Below are positions 1 through 8,094 of a stretch of DNA of 64,000 nt, piece by piece. The first letter of the stretch is position 1; every line of letters starts with the position of its first letter. The notes under the pieces were generated by a model. It was not told the DNA's origin and did not search any database. It was given only the letters and a program-made list of their open reading frames with translations. The position numbers and the translations under genes are program-made. Origin of the DNA: Arthrobacter zhaoxinii (GTDB lineage: Bacteria; Actinomycetota; Actinomycetes; Actinomycetales; Micrococcaceae); the NCBI RefSeq assembly GCF_025244925.1, contig NZ_CP104275.1, positions 124,001 to 188,000 of the forward strand, written 5' to 3'.

Positions 1-345
1 GCGGCGTCGTTCTGGACCCTGAGACGGGACCGTCGCCGCCGCCGGAACCGCGAAACCCGGCAGGTGGAGGCAGCAGTCACTGCCGCAGCAACCCGCCACC
101 GGGAGGTCCTGGCCCGCTGGAGTGCCTACGAACTGGACCCCTGGCTCGCTGCCGAGCATCCGCAGCTGCTTGACGTCCGCACGCCGGAAACGCGGACTTT
201 CATCCGGGCCTTGAAAGCTGCTGAACAACTGCGCCCGGACGGAGTGACCGCAGCACAGGCGGCGGCCTACGCCGAGGCGGTCACAACGCTGGAAGACTCG
301 CTTCGCCGTGCAGAAGAGGCGGCCGGCGGCGGGCGGGCAGCGTAG
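1..345 (+). CDS. C-terminal part of a probable membrane-anchored protein (5' end outside the window)
   Basis: The frame is open from the first base, so the true start lies upstream. The visible part begins with a short hydrophobic stub (AASFW) followed by a very basic patch (LRRDRRRRRNR), as expected just after a transmembrane helix on the cytoplasmic side. About 95 residues of Ala/Glu/Arg-rich helical sequence follow, likely a cytosolic coiled or helical domain. A GTG at 64 could serve as an internal start but has no ribosome binding site and would remove the basic patch. Family not recognised; the membrane anchor is inferred. Confidence 0.6.
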   Translation, partial: AASFWTLRRDRRRRRNRETRQVEAAVTAAATRHREVLARWSAYELDPWLAAEHPQLLDVRTPETRTFIRALKAAEQLRPDGVTAAQAAAYAEAVTTLEDSLRRAEEAAGGGRAA

Positions 346-399
346 ACGCTACGGACCGCAGGGGTGGACCGTTAGGGGAATGCGTGGCAGTCTCTGCCC

Positions 400-702
400 A
401 TGACTACCAATGACATCGCCATCTCGCGCAATGACGGGCTGGGGCGGTACGAGCTGCTGCTGGACGGTGACCTCGTGGGGATTGCCGAATACGAGGTGGA
501 GCCGGACGACTCTGTAGCGCTGACCCATACGCAGATGGAACCGGACTACCGGAACCAGGGCTACTCATCCCGGCTGGCGAAATACGCGGTGGATGACATC
601 ATCAGGGGCGGAGGCCGGATCAAGCCGTACTGCACCTACATGGCCGCCTACCTCCGCAAGCACCCGGAATACAGCCATCACGTTTCGTGGCCGCAGGACT
701 GA
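400..702 (+). CDS. Small GNAT-family N-acetyltransferase (Gcn5-related, YjdJ/COG2388 type)
   Basis: This 100-residue protein matches the short stand-alone Gcn5-related acetyltransferases of the COG2388 type. Visible hallmarks are LLDGDLVGIAEYEV in the N-terminal strands, the acetyl-CoA loop region YRNQGYSSRLAKYAVDD (the Q-G-x-S/G core), and the C-terminal CTYMAAYLRKHPEY block ending near HVSWPQ. These proteins bind acetyl-CoA; substrates are mostly unknown. No clear Shine-Dalgarno sequence precedes the ATG. It stands alone between the truncated upstream gene and the helix-turn-helix module. Confidence 0.85.
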   Translation: MTTNDIAISRNDGLGRYELLLDGDLVGIAEYEVEPDDSVALTHTQMEPDYRNQGYSSRLAKYAVDDIIRGGGRIKPYCTYMAAYLRKHPEYSHHVSWPQD

Positions 703-767
703 CGACACAGGGCGGACAGGATCCGGAAGAAGGCCAAAGTGCGGCGTACCGGTGGAACCGTGCCTTA

Positions 768-836
768 AATGAAGCTGGCTTCCCGCTCTGCATATGGGGG
801 GAACGCAGAAGGGGAAGCCAGTTTCATCAGTATAAT
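768..836 (+). promoter_or_regulatory. Long inverted repeat next to a consensus -10 box
   Basis: Arms 768-783 (ATGAAGCTGGCTTCCC) and 812-827 (GGGAAGCCAGTTTCAT) are complementary at 15 of 16 positions, and the remaining pair is G-T. The loop can form a smaller inner stem. Four bases after the second arm lies TATAAT (831-836), the only perfect consensus -10 I noticed in the window. It sits about 38 bases before the ATG at 875. There is no good -35, so the dyad may be an operator for the adjacent helix-turn-helix protein or a terminator for the gene upstream. Confidence 0.6.
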
Positions 837-874
837 TCCATTTGTCCGGGTAAATCCAATCGAGGGGGCCAAAG

Positions 875-1600
875 ATGGCGGTGTCTGCCAGGTCTTTCCA
901 AAATTGGCGCACCGCGGTGGCTCCCGGCGAATCCAATGCGGACCTCTGCCGCAGGACCGGCATCAAGCGTTCCACCCTCGGCCAGCAGATTGTCCGGGGA
1001 AAGGTCGCGGAGATTACCGTTGTCCGGGTGGCCCGGGCTTACGGAAAAAACCCGGTTGAAGCACTGTCGGATTTCGAGGAGTATTCGGATCTGCTCGGCG
1101 GCCCCTGGCGTCCCGCCCCGGCAGAGCTAATCAGCCAGGTGTCCTACATCTGCATTCTGCAGATGGTCCTGGCCAGGGCTACTTCCAGTGAAGCCCCGCA
1201 ATATCCGGACCTGGATAAGCATCCGCACCGGAATGCGATCCGCTCCTGGTTCGAAGCAGTGGATCCCGGCGACCTGAGACAACGTCTGAGTGCCGCAACC
1301 GGCGTCGCACCCCAGAATATTTCGGCGCAGCTTTCAGCCGGGCGCCTGGCTCCCGAACTGGCCGTGGAGGCCGCTCGGATTGCGGGCGCCTCGCTGCCGG
1401 GCGGCCTGGTGGCCACGGGCCTGGTCACGCCGGGCGAAGCAGGCTGGCCGCAAAACGGCCTGCAGGAAGCCTTGGACGCGCTCACCGATTCCGAACTTCT
1501 GTTTCTTGCCCGGGACCGCCTGGACGGAGTGGGAAAGCAACTGAGGAAGCTTGAAAATGATGTGGAAAATGATCTAGCGCTATTGGAGAACCTGGGATGA
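875..1600 (+). CDS. Tandem helix-turn-helix protein, probable regulator of the 7-TM module
   Basis: The 241-residue protein carries two XRE/lambda-repressor-like segments. The first lies at about residues 21-64 (NADLCRRTGIKRSTLGQQIV), the second at about 133-176 (DLRQRLSAATGVAPQNISAQ); both have the A/C-x-x-TG(I/V)-x-x-x-x-(L/I)S/G pattern. The C-terminus (about 205-240) is a charged helix likely to form a coiled coil. The start follows GAGGGGG at 862-868. The stop overlaps the next start by four bases (ATGA), so the two are translationally coupled. Some actinobacteria pair similar regulators with MAB_1171c-type membrane proteins; placement in that group is inference. Confidence 0.7.
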   Translation: MAVSARSFQNWRTAVAPGESNADLCRRTGIKRSTLGQQIVRGKVAEITVVRVARAYGKNPVEALSDFEEYSDLLGGPWRPAPAELISQVSYICILQMVLARATSSEAPQYPDLDKHPHRNAIRSWFEAVDPGDLRQRLSAATGVAPQNISAQLSAGRLAPELAVEAARIAGASLPGGLVATGLVTPGEAGWPQNGLQEALDALTDSELLFLARDRLDGVGKQLRKLENDVENDLALLENLG

Positions 1601-2334
1601 GCGTGACATTGGCTTTTCAATACGCGGCACTGATAGTTTCGGCCATCTTTGCCCTCCTGCGGCTCCCGTTGGCCCTGAAGGGCCGGAATCCGATGCTCTT
1701 CTGGGCGCTGGCGCTGACCGCCATTGGGGTGGGACTCAGTATCCCTGCAATCTACCTGCCGGTGGATGCTCTTCTGGGCGGCGTTAATTACGCCAACCTG
1801 ATTCTCCGCTACGCGGTGTACGGGGTGGTGCTGCTCATCGGAAGTATCAGCGCAGCTGCCTTCCGCTCCGCACAGGCGCGCCGCCTGATAGTCGGGCGCT
1901 CCGGGCTGGTTGTCCTGGCTGTGGCGGTAATCGTCACCTCTGTGCTGTTCTTCATCAGTGACTTGCCGGTCTCATCGCCCGGGCTTTATGGCTATCCCGA
2001 CGAATATACGATCCATGTGTACGCCGTGGTGGGGCGGATCTACCCCGCGTATGTGGCGGCCTGCCTGATTGCACCTGCTTTCCGGGCAGCGGCGCACGCC
2101 CGCAGACCGGTTCTCCTGCGGCTGGGCTCCGGCCTCATCGGTATTGCCCTGACCGAGGTGGTCATCTGGTCCATACTCGGTGCCACGCGGCTGCCGATTG
2201 GCGTGTGGGACTACATCCTGCCCCATTCGGCGGTCATTGTGCTCGTAGCAGGGCTCGGCGCAGTGGCCTTCTACGGGATCGCCTCGAAACAGCGGGAAAA
2301 GCAAAGCCTGCTGACTTCCGGCTACATTAGGTGA
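1597..2334 (+). CDS. Seven-transmembrane protein, MAB_1171c-like
   Basis: The 245-residue protein is hydrophobic, with about seven predicted membrane segments (roughly residues 5-25, 35-55, 70-88, 101-122, 140-160, 174-195 and 205-228) and a short basic C-terminal tail. No catalytic motif is visible. Size, topology and coupling to a small helix-turn-helix gene recall the actinobacterial MAB_1171c 'putative transporter' family, but substrate and function are unknown. AT content here is visibly higher than in neighbouring genes, compatible with acquisition by transfer. Function is not claimed. Confidence 0.7.
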   Translation: MSVTLAFQYAALIVSAIFALLRLPLALKGRNPMLFWALALTAIGVGLSIPAIYLPVDALLGGVNYANLILRYAVYGVVLLIGSISAAAFRSAQARRLIVGRSGLVVLAVAVIVTSVLFFISDLPVSSPGLYGYPDEYTIHVYAVVGRIYPAYVAACLIAPAFRAAAHARRPVLLRLGSGLIGIALTEVVIWSILGATRLPIGVWDYILPHSAVIVLVAGLGAVAFYGIASKQREKQSLLTSGYIR

Positions 2335-2347
2335 CAATTCGATAAAC

Positions 2348-2379
2348 TTGTTCACATTTTCATGCGCGTGTGCCAGAAT
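2348..2379 (+). promoter_or_regulatory. Possible promoter reading toward the hairpin at 2429-2460
   Basis: TTCACA at 2351-2356 and CAGAAT at 2374-2379 are separated by 17 bases, in an AT-rich stretch unusual for this window. No open reading frame follows before the hairpin. Transcription from here would give a short RNA ending near 2466. Weak evidence. Confidence 0.3.
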
Positions 2380-2428
2380 AATGAATATGTAGCATCCGCT
2401 GCCTGTGGGGGGTCAGCGTGAGGTTGCA

Positions 2429-2460
2429 ATGAAGCCAGCGGCATTTGCCGCTGGCTTCAT
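2429..2460. terminator. Perfect hairpin between the 7-TM gene and ptsH
   Basis: Arms of 15 bases (2429-2443 and 2446-2460) are perfectly complementary around a minimal loop, followed on the plus strand by CATTTTAAG. It lies between two convergent transcription units and could end both. The T-tract is short on the plus strand and poor on the minus strand. Confidence 0.65.
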
Positions 2461-2556
2461 CATTTTAAGCCGCTCCTTCGCTTTGTCCGGGCTAAATGCG
2501 GAAGCGGGACATTCATTTGCGCGGCGGAGCGTTCCGCCGCAGTCTGCCCGGCCGTC

Positions 2557-2835
2557 CTAGGGGGCATCCAGATCCGTTTCGAGGATCTTCGCCAGGTCCT
2601 CCAGGGCAGCTTCCGCCCCCTCACCGTCCGCACGCAGCACCACTACATCGCCGTGTGACGCGCCCAGGCTCATCAGGGACAGCATGCTGGAGGCGTCCAT
2701 CGCCTCCTCCGCCGGGTCCCCTTCCATCCCTATGGTCACTTCAACGGGCTGGGCGGCTGCCGCTTCAGCGAAGATCGATGCCGGCCGGGCGTGGAGTCCA
2801 ACTCGACTGGCCACTGTGGCTTTGCGTTCTGCCAT
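2557..2835 (-). CDS. ptsH: Phosphocarrier protein HPr (first copy)
   Basis: HPr relays phosphate from Enzyme I to sugar-specific EIIA domains in the cytosol. The 92-residue length is typical. The active-site block GLHARPA places the phosphorylated histidine at residue 15. The segment DASSMLSLMSLG corresponds to the regulatory-serine region of low-GC HPr, with serines at 49-50; whether an HPr kinase acts here is not shown. It is the last gene of fruK-fruA-ptsI-ptsH, 51 bases after ptsI. A second HPr at 45586-45864 is close in sequence. Confidence 0.95.
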   Translation of the reverse strand: MAERKATVASRVGLHARPASIFAEAAAAQPVEVTIGMEGDPAEEAMDASSMLSLMSLGASHGDVVVLRADGEGAEAALEDLAKILETDLDAP

Positions 2836-2886
2836 TTTCGGTTCCTTCCGTGGTTTGCGGTGCCGGCGTCGTCCGGCCGCCTTCGG

Positions 2887-4590
2887 TCACAGGCCGAGCT
2901 GTTCAAGGAGGGGAAGGCGGCTGCGCACAATCGTCCGTGCTTCAGCGGCAGAGTGTGCTGCCAGGGCCCTTGCGGCCAGTTCCTTCGCCTCTTCCAGGGT
3001 CACGGATCCCAGGACGGCGCCGACACCGGACAGCGCCCTGGGAGTCATGGACAGCGTATTCACGCCCATACCTGCGAGGACGACGGCGAGTGCCGGGTCC
3101 GCCGCCGCCTCACCGCAGACCCCGACTGTCCTGGTGCCGGCCGCCGGCTCCAGGGCCGTGGCACGCGCCGCCCCGGCAACGGTGGCGGAAATCAGCTGCA
3201 GGACGGCCGGCTGCCACGGGTCGTTCAGGGACGCCAATGAACCCAGTTGCCGGTCCGAAGCCATGGTGTACTGCGTGAGGTCATTCGTGCCCAGACTGGC
3301 GAACCGCACCCGGGACAGGATGGCTTCGGACATAAGTGCCGCGGCCGGCACCTCCACCATCACTCCGGGCATGCCGAGCCCGGCTCCGGCGCACATTACG
3401 GCGAAGTCCGCGGCCTCCTCGGCGGTGGAAATCATGGGTGCCATCACCCAGACATCGGCGGTGTGCGCGCCTGCAGCCGCGGCGATGGCTTCCAGCTGGC
3501 GGGCGAGGACGCCGGGGGAGACGTAATCCGTCCGGTAGCCGCGGACGCCCAGGGCCGGGTTGGGCTCCGTGGCATCCGTCAGGAACGGGAGCGGCTTGTC
3601 CGCGCCGGCGTCGAGGGTCCGGATGACGACCTTCCGGCCGGGAAATGCTTCGAAGACCGCCCCGTAGGCGGCCACCTGTTCCTCGATGGTGGGTTCCGTA
3701 TCGCGGCCAAGGAAGCAGAATTCCGTGCGGAGCAGGCCGATTCCCTCGGCCCCGGCTTCCGCGGCGGCACGCGCGTCCTTTCCGGAACCGACATTGGCCA
3801 ACAGGGGCACCTGATGGCCGTCGGAAGTTGCCCCCGTACCGTTGAAGACCGGCAGCGACGAGCGAGAGGCGTATTTCTGCGCTGCTGCGCGTTCCTCGTC
3901 GCCGGGTTCCACCACCACGGTGCCCGACGTGCCGTCGAGGTAAATTTCCGCCTCATCGGCCACCTCGTCCGCGCCGGGCGCACCCACCACGGCGGGCAGC
4001 CCCAGGGAGCGGGCAAGGATCGCGGTGTGGGACTGCGGCCCGCCCTCGCTGGTGACCAGCCCGATCACCATTGCCGGATCCAGTGTTGCGGTGTCGGCCG
4101 GGGCCAGTTCCACCGCCGTGAGGATGAAGGGAACATCGGAGGCCGGTATCCCGGGAGCCGGCAGTCCGTTCAGCTCGGCGACAATCCGGGAGCGGACGTC
4201 GAGCACGTCCTGCGTCCGTTCCGCCATGTAGCCGCCCAGGCTTTGGAGCATTGCTGCTACCTCCATGCCCGCTTCCCAGATGGCCCGGTCCGTTGCCATG
4301 CCCGCATTGATGTGTTTTCCCGCGGCCTTAAGCAGCATTGGATCGGAGGCCATCATGGCCGTGGCATCCAGGACCGCCTTGGCGTCTCCGGAGGCAGTTT
4401 CCGCCCGGTGCAGCAGATCACCCCGGACCGCTTCAGCGGCCTCCTTGAGGCGGGCTTTCTCACCGTCCACGGTACTGTCCGGCCCGGGTTTCGCCTCGGC
4501 GTCGGGCTCGGGTACCGGAGGCGGCATCCGGCGCGACGGGCCGAGGACACGTCCGGCGCTGACTCCGATTCCCTGGATGGTCCGCATCAT
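2887..4590 (-). CDS. ptsI: PTS Enzyme I, phosphoenolpyruvate-protein phosphotransferase (first copy)
   Basis: Enzyme I takes phosphate from phosphoenolpyruvate and passes it to HPr. At 567 residues it is full length. Visible are the phospho-histidine motif GGPQSHTAILARSLG, the PEP-binding barrel with EGIGLLRTEF, the RTLDAGADKPLPF segment, GTNDLTQYTMASDR, and the C-terminal GVCGEAAADP active-site cysteine loop. It lies 28 bases downstream of fruA on the same strand. A paralogue of 586 residues occurs at 43797-45557. Confidence 0.96.
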   Translation of the reverse strand: MMRTIQGIGVSAGRVLGPSRRMPPPVPEPDAEAKPGPDSTVDGEKARLKEAAEAVRGDLLHRAETASGDAKAVLDATAMMASDPMLLKAAGKHINAGMATDRAIWEAGMEVAAMLQSLGGYMAERTQDVLDVRSRIVAELNGLPAPGIPASDVPFILTAVELAPADTATLDPAMVIGLVTSEGGPQSHTAILARSLGLPAVVGAPGADEVADEAEIYLDGTSGTVVVEPGDEERAAAQKYASRSSLPVFNGTGATSDGHQVPLLANVGSGKDARAAAEAGAEGIGLLRTEFCFLGRDTEPTIEEQVAAYGAVFEAFPGRKVVIRTLDAGADKPLPFLTDATEPNPALGVRGYRTDYVSPGVLARQLEAIAAAAGAHTADVWVMAPMISTAEEAADFAVMCAGAGLGMPGVMVEVPAAALMSEAILSRVRFASLGTNDLTQYTMASDRQLGSLASLNDPWQPAVLQLISATVAGAARATALEPAAGTRTVGVCGEAAADPALAVVLAGMGVNTLSMTPRALSGVGAVLGSVTLEEAKELAARALAAHSAAEARTIVRSRLPLLEQLGL

Positions 4591-4618
4591 CTAAGCCTTC
4601 CTCTTTGTCGGCAGTGCC

Positions 4619-6838
4619 TTACGCAATGGCAGGTTCCTCCGCCTTCTTCCGGGGCTTCACATACCGTTTCAGGGCCACGTAGACGAAGCCGGTAACTGCT
4701 GCCCCCGCCAGGATGGCCACAATGAACATCAGGAGGTTTCCGATGGCGAAGAACACGAAGATTCCTCCGTGCGGTGCCTGTGAGGTTACCCCGGTTCCCA
4801 GGCAGATGGCACCGGCAACGGCGCCGCCCAGCATGGTGGAGGGAATCACCCGGAAGAAGTCGGCGGCGGCAAACGGGATGGCTCCTTCTGAAATGAAGGC
4901 GGCACCCAGCAGCCACGCCGCCTTGCCGTTCTCGCGCAGGGCCATGCTGAACTGGTTCTTTGCCAGCACCGTGGAGGCGAATGCCATGCCCAGCGGCGGG
5001 ACCATCCCGGCGGCCATGACCGCTGCCATGATCTCCCAGGGCACCTGGTTGTCGAAGCTGCCTTCCCCGAGGCCGGCCACCGCAAACGCGTATGCCACCT
5101 TGTTGATCGGGCCGCCCAGGTCCGAGCCCATCATCAGGCCCAGGATGATGCCCAGCCCGATGGCTGCGACTCCTGTGAGGCCGGTCAGCCAGTTGTTCAG
5201 CCCCTGCGTCAGGGCGGCAATCGGACCGCCTAGAACCAGCATCATCAGGCCGGAGGCGATGATGGAGGCAAGGAGGGGGATGATGACCACGGGCATCAGC
5301 CCGCGCATCCACGAGGGAACGTTCCAGCCGCCGATCCACCGGGCCGCGTAGCCGGCCAGCAGGCCGCCGATGATGCCGCCGATAAAGCCGGCGTCCATAA
5401 ACACTGCCACGGCCCCTGCGGTGAAGCCCGGTGCTATGCCGGGCCGGTCGGCCAGGGCATAGGCAATGTAGCCGGCCAGCGCCGGTACGAGGAAGCCCAT
5501 GGACAGGGAGCCGATCTTCCAGAACACGGCCCCGAGATAGGCGATGATCCCTTCAGGCGGCGGGCTCAGGAGCGATGTGCCGTCCAGCATCCGGTCGCCG
5601 TTGGCGACGTCGTCGACCGACAGGGCGAGCTCGTAGCCGCCCAGCAGGAAGCCGAGGGCAATCAGCAGGCCGCCGCCGGCGACGAACGGAATCATGTAGC
5701 TGACGCCGGTCAGGAGCGCCCGCTTGAGCTGTCCGCCGAATCCTTCTCCGCCGCCGCCCCCGGAGCCGCCTTCATCCTCCCCGCCCCCTCCGCCTCCGGA
5801 CACGCGCCGGGCGTTGGGGTCGTTGACCGCATTGAGGGCTTCGTCGATCATGACTCCCGGCTCGTCGATCCCGCGTTTCACGGGCCCGCTGATCACAGGT
5901 TTTCCGGCGAATCGTGCCTTGTCCCGGACGTCAACGTCGACGGCGAAAATCACCGCTTCCGCGTTGCGGATCACCGTGGGGTCCAGGGGAGTGGACTTGG
6001 CTGATCCCTGCGTTTCCACCTGCAGGTCGACACCGCGCTCGGCTGCTGCAGCAGCGAGGGAATCCGCCGCCATGTAGGTGTGCGCAATACCGGTGGGGCA
6101 GGCCGTGACGGCAACGAGGTGGCGGGACCTTGAGGTGTCCGTTTCAGTGGCCCCGGTGCCGCCGGCGGACGCGGGGGCGTTTGCTCCGTGTCCGCCGTCG
6201 TCCGTTCCGTCCGGCTGACTGCCGCTGCGGGAGCCGACGTCGCTGCCCGCGGCCGTGGCTCCGCTGGCGCCGGCCGCAGTGGCGCCGGCCGCGGTGGCGC
6301 CGGCCGCGGTGGCGCCGGCCGCGGTGGCCCCGGCCGCGGTGGCCCCGGTGCCGCCCCCTGCGGTCATGGCACTGGGCTGTGCGGGACCAAGTCCGAGGGC
6401 TCCGTCAACAAGTTCCACAATCTGCGCCGGGGAAGTGGCGGTTCGCAGGGAGGCGGTGAAGTCCTTTCGGATGAGGGACCGCGCCAGCTTGGCGAGCAGC
6501 TGGAGGTGCTCCTGGTCTGCGCCCTCCGGGGCGGCGATGAAGAAGACAATGTCGGCGGGACCGTCCTTGGCGCCCCAGTCCACGCTCGGGCGGATCCGGG
6601 CCATGGCGAGCGTCGGTTGAGTGACGGCCGCGGACCGGCAGTGTGGAATCGCAATGCCTCCCGGCACCCCGGTGGCGGTTTTCGACTCCCGGGCCATGGC
6701 ATCCGCGTAGAGGTCCTCGTAGCTGGTCGCCCGGCCGGCAGCCACCACCCCCCGGGCCAGGTGGCCGATGATATCCCCTTTGTCCTTGCCCAGATTCTCA
6801 TCCAACGTAACCAGATCGGGCGTAATGAGGTCCGACAT
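4619..6838 (-). CDS. fruA: PTS fructose transporter, fused EIIABC
   Basis: This 739-residue membrane permease imports and phosphorylates fructose. Domain order is IIA (about 1-145, phospho-histidine 66 in IAIPHCRS), a low-complexity linker (about 155-235), IIB (about 240-335, phospho-cysteine in TACPTGIAHTYMAA), and a IIC membrane domain (about 370-725, opening GVSYMIPFVAGGG). The linker contains repeated GATAA pentapeptides from a 15-base tandem repeat and a second Gly-rich stretch before IIC. The start codon overlaps the fruK stop by one base (TGATG), implying coupled translation. Confidence 0.95.
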   Translation of the reverse strand: MSDLITPDLVTLDENLGKDKGDIIGHLARGVVAAGRATSYEDLYADAMARESKTATGVPGGIAIPHCRSAAVTQPTLAMARIRPSVDWGAKDGPADIVFFIAAPEGADQEHLQLLAKLARSLIRKDFTASLRTATSPAQIVELVDGALGLGPAQPSAMTAGGGTGATAAGATAAGATAAGATAAGATAAGASGATAAGSDVGSRSGSQPDGTDDGGHGANAPASAGGTGATETDTSRSRHLVAVTACPTGIAHTYMAADSLAAAAAERGVDLQVETQGSAKSTPLDPTVIRNAEAVIFAVDVDVRDKARFAGKPVISGPVKRGIDEPGVMIDEALNAVNDPNARRVSGGGGGGEDEGGSGGGGGEGFGGQLKRALLTGVSYMIPFVAGGGLLIALGFLLGGYELALSVDDVANGDRMLDGTSLLSPPPEGIIAYLGAVFWKIGSLSMGFLVPALAGYIAYALADRPGIAPGFTAGAVAVFMDAGFIGGIIGGLLAGYAARWIGGWNVPSWMRGLMPVVIIPLLASIIASGLMMLVLGGPIAALTQGLNNWLTGLTGVAAIGLGIILGLMMGSDLGGPINKVAYAFAVAGLGEGSFDNQVPWEIMAAVMAAGMVPPLGMAFASTVLAKNQFSMALRENGKAAWLLGAAFISEGAIPFAAADFFRVIPSTMLGGAVAGAICLGTGVTSQAPHGGIFVFFAIGNLLMFIVAILAGAAVTGFVYVALKRYVKPRKKAEEPAIA
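6258..6352. repeat. 15-base minisatellite in the EIIA-EIIB linker of fruA
   Basis: About six in-frame, near-identical 15-base units of the form GCGCCGGCCGCGGTG (plus strand) encode consecutive GATAA pentapeptides. The units differ at only a few positions. Since each is five codons, copy-number change would lengthen or shorten the linker without a frameshift. Confidence 0.8.
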
Positions 6839-7848
6839 CAGCTTTCCTCCTTCGATGACGACGACGGCGTTCGGCCTGCGCCGTTAAGGGTGGTGATCGT
6901 GACCGCTCCCGGATCTGTTGCTGACAGGGCGGGAACGGTGGTTCCGGGCAGTGACGCTGCAGCGGCCCCATGGGCCACGGCCTGCCGGAGGCAGTCCGGC
7001 GGCGCTGCACCGGCAACCTCGGCCAGCAGGTATCCGGCGAGGGCCGAATCCCCGGCGCCGACCGTCGACCGGGCCCGCACCGGCGGGCGGGAGGCCAGCC
7101 AGCTTCCGTTTTGGGTGACCAGCAGTGCGCCCTTGGCTCCGAGGGTGGCAAGCACGGCGCCGACGCCGCGTTCAATCAGCATTCCCGCTGCCCGCGCGGC
7201 CAGCAGGGGATCTGCTTCGAGGGCCGCTTCGGACGAGAATCCCGTGGCCTCGGCGAGTTCCTCGGCGTTGGGTTTGAGCAGGTCAGGTGCCGCTCCGTGC
7301 AGCAGCGCCCCCATCAGGGGCGGGCCGGAGGAATCGATGGCGATGCGCGGCGATGCAGCCCCGAGCCGCTCCCTCACCGCATGCGCCACGGAGGCGTAAA
7401 AGTCCGGCGGCACCTCAGGCGGCAGTGAGCCTGCCAGCACCAGCCAGGCCCCTGGTCCGGCGCCGCCTGCGGTGCAGGCCCCCACCAGCAGGGTGATGAG
7501 GGCTTCCTGCTCCGCCGGCTTCAGCGGCGGGCCGGGCGCATTGATCTTGGTGGTGGTGCCGTCCGGCTCCGTGAGCGTGATGTTGCTGCGCAGCGGTGCC
7601 TCGATCGGCAGGTTCAGGTACTCAACCGAGGCGAGCCGCAGTCCGGCCATGACCGGATCGGAGTCGGCGCCGGGAAGCACGGCAATGGACCGGACGCCGG
7701 AGACTGTGAGTGCCCGGGACACATTCACGCCCTTGCCGCCGGGTTCTTCCCCGGCGGACACGGCACGCTGCACGGCGCCCCGCTCCAGCTCGCCGGGGAG
7801 CTGAACGGTTCGGTCCAGACTGGGGTTGGCAGTGAGGGTAAGGATCAT
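6838..7848 (-). CDS. fruK: 1-phosphofructokinase
   Basis: The PfkB-family kinase converts fructose 1-phosphate, the product of FruA, to fructose 1,6-bisphosphate. The chosen ATG gives MILTLTANPSLDRTV and 336 residues, the usual family start and size; the frame remains open 231 bases upstream but that extension has no family-like content. Motifs: GGKGVNVSRAL at about 38-47, and VGAGDSALAGYL near 263 with catalytic Asp 267. It is first in the operon. The tail is a short Ser-rich extension. Confidence 0.94.
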   Translation of the reverse strand: MILTLTANPSLDRTVQLPGELERGAVQRAVSAGEEPGGKGVNVSRALTVSGVRSIAVLPGADSDPVMAGLRLASVEYLNLPIEAPLRSNITLTEPDGTTTKINAPGPPLKPAEQEALITLLVGACTAGGAGPGAWLVLAGSLPPEVPPDFYASVAHAVRERLGAASPRIAIDSSGPPLMGALLHGAAPDLLKPNAEELAEATGFSSEAALEADPLLAARAAGMLIERGVGAVLATLGAKGALLVTQNGSWLASRPPVRARSTVGAGDSALAGYLLAEVAGAAPPDCLRQAVAHGAAAASLPGTTVPALSATDPGAVTITTLNGAGRTPSSSSKEES

Positions 7849-8094
7849 GAAGGGGATCCGTCCAGGCCGGGCCTGCCGGATCCGGCCGGTGTTGGGGGGA
7901 GAACGGCCTCGCGGCGCGGCTTCCGGTTCTCTTGGTGGCTTCTGTTCGCATACATGCACACCCGCGATCTGTGGCGGCAGCCACTGTTTATGCGTTGAAG
8001 CGACTCTACTTTTGGTGCCGTGCCCGTGGCAATGGCCGCCGGGCGGGGCACCATCGGCCGCCTGCAAACGGCGGTGCACCGCTACGCTGAACCG
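7849..8094. promoter_or_regulatory. Divergent control region between fruK and the esterase gene
   Basis: This 246-base stretch has no supported gene. It must hold the fru operon promoter on the minus strand. The AT-rich core around 7945-8015 contains the related words CTGTTCGCATAC and CTGTTTATGCGT, possible half sites for a DeoR-type regulator. No such regulator lies next to this operon. Assignment is tentative. Confidence 0.35.
8083..8094 (+). promoter_or_regulatory. -10 box for a leaderless transcript (esterase)
   Basis: TACGCT (8083-8088) ends six bases before the ATG at 8095, placing the transcription start at or next to the start codon; there is no Shine-Dalgarno sequence. Confidence 0.55.

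Noticed and set aside
2681..2688. AGCATGCT core of the glsB/katE motif inside ptsH
   Set aside because: It encodes conserved Ser-Met-Leu of HPr and lacks the outer bases of the 12-mer.
6258..6352. Repeat array as CRISPR or origin iterons
   Set aside because: Units are contiguous, in-frame, without spacers, and lie within a coding linker.
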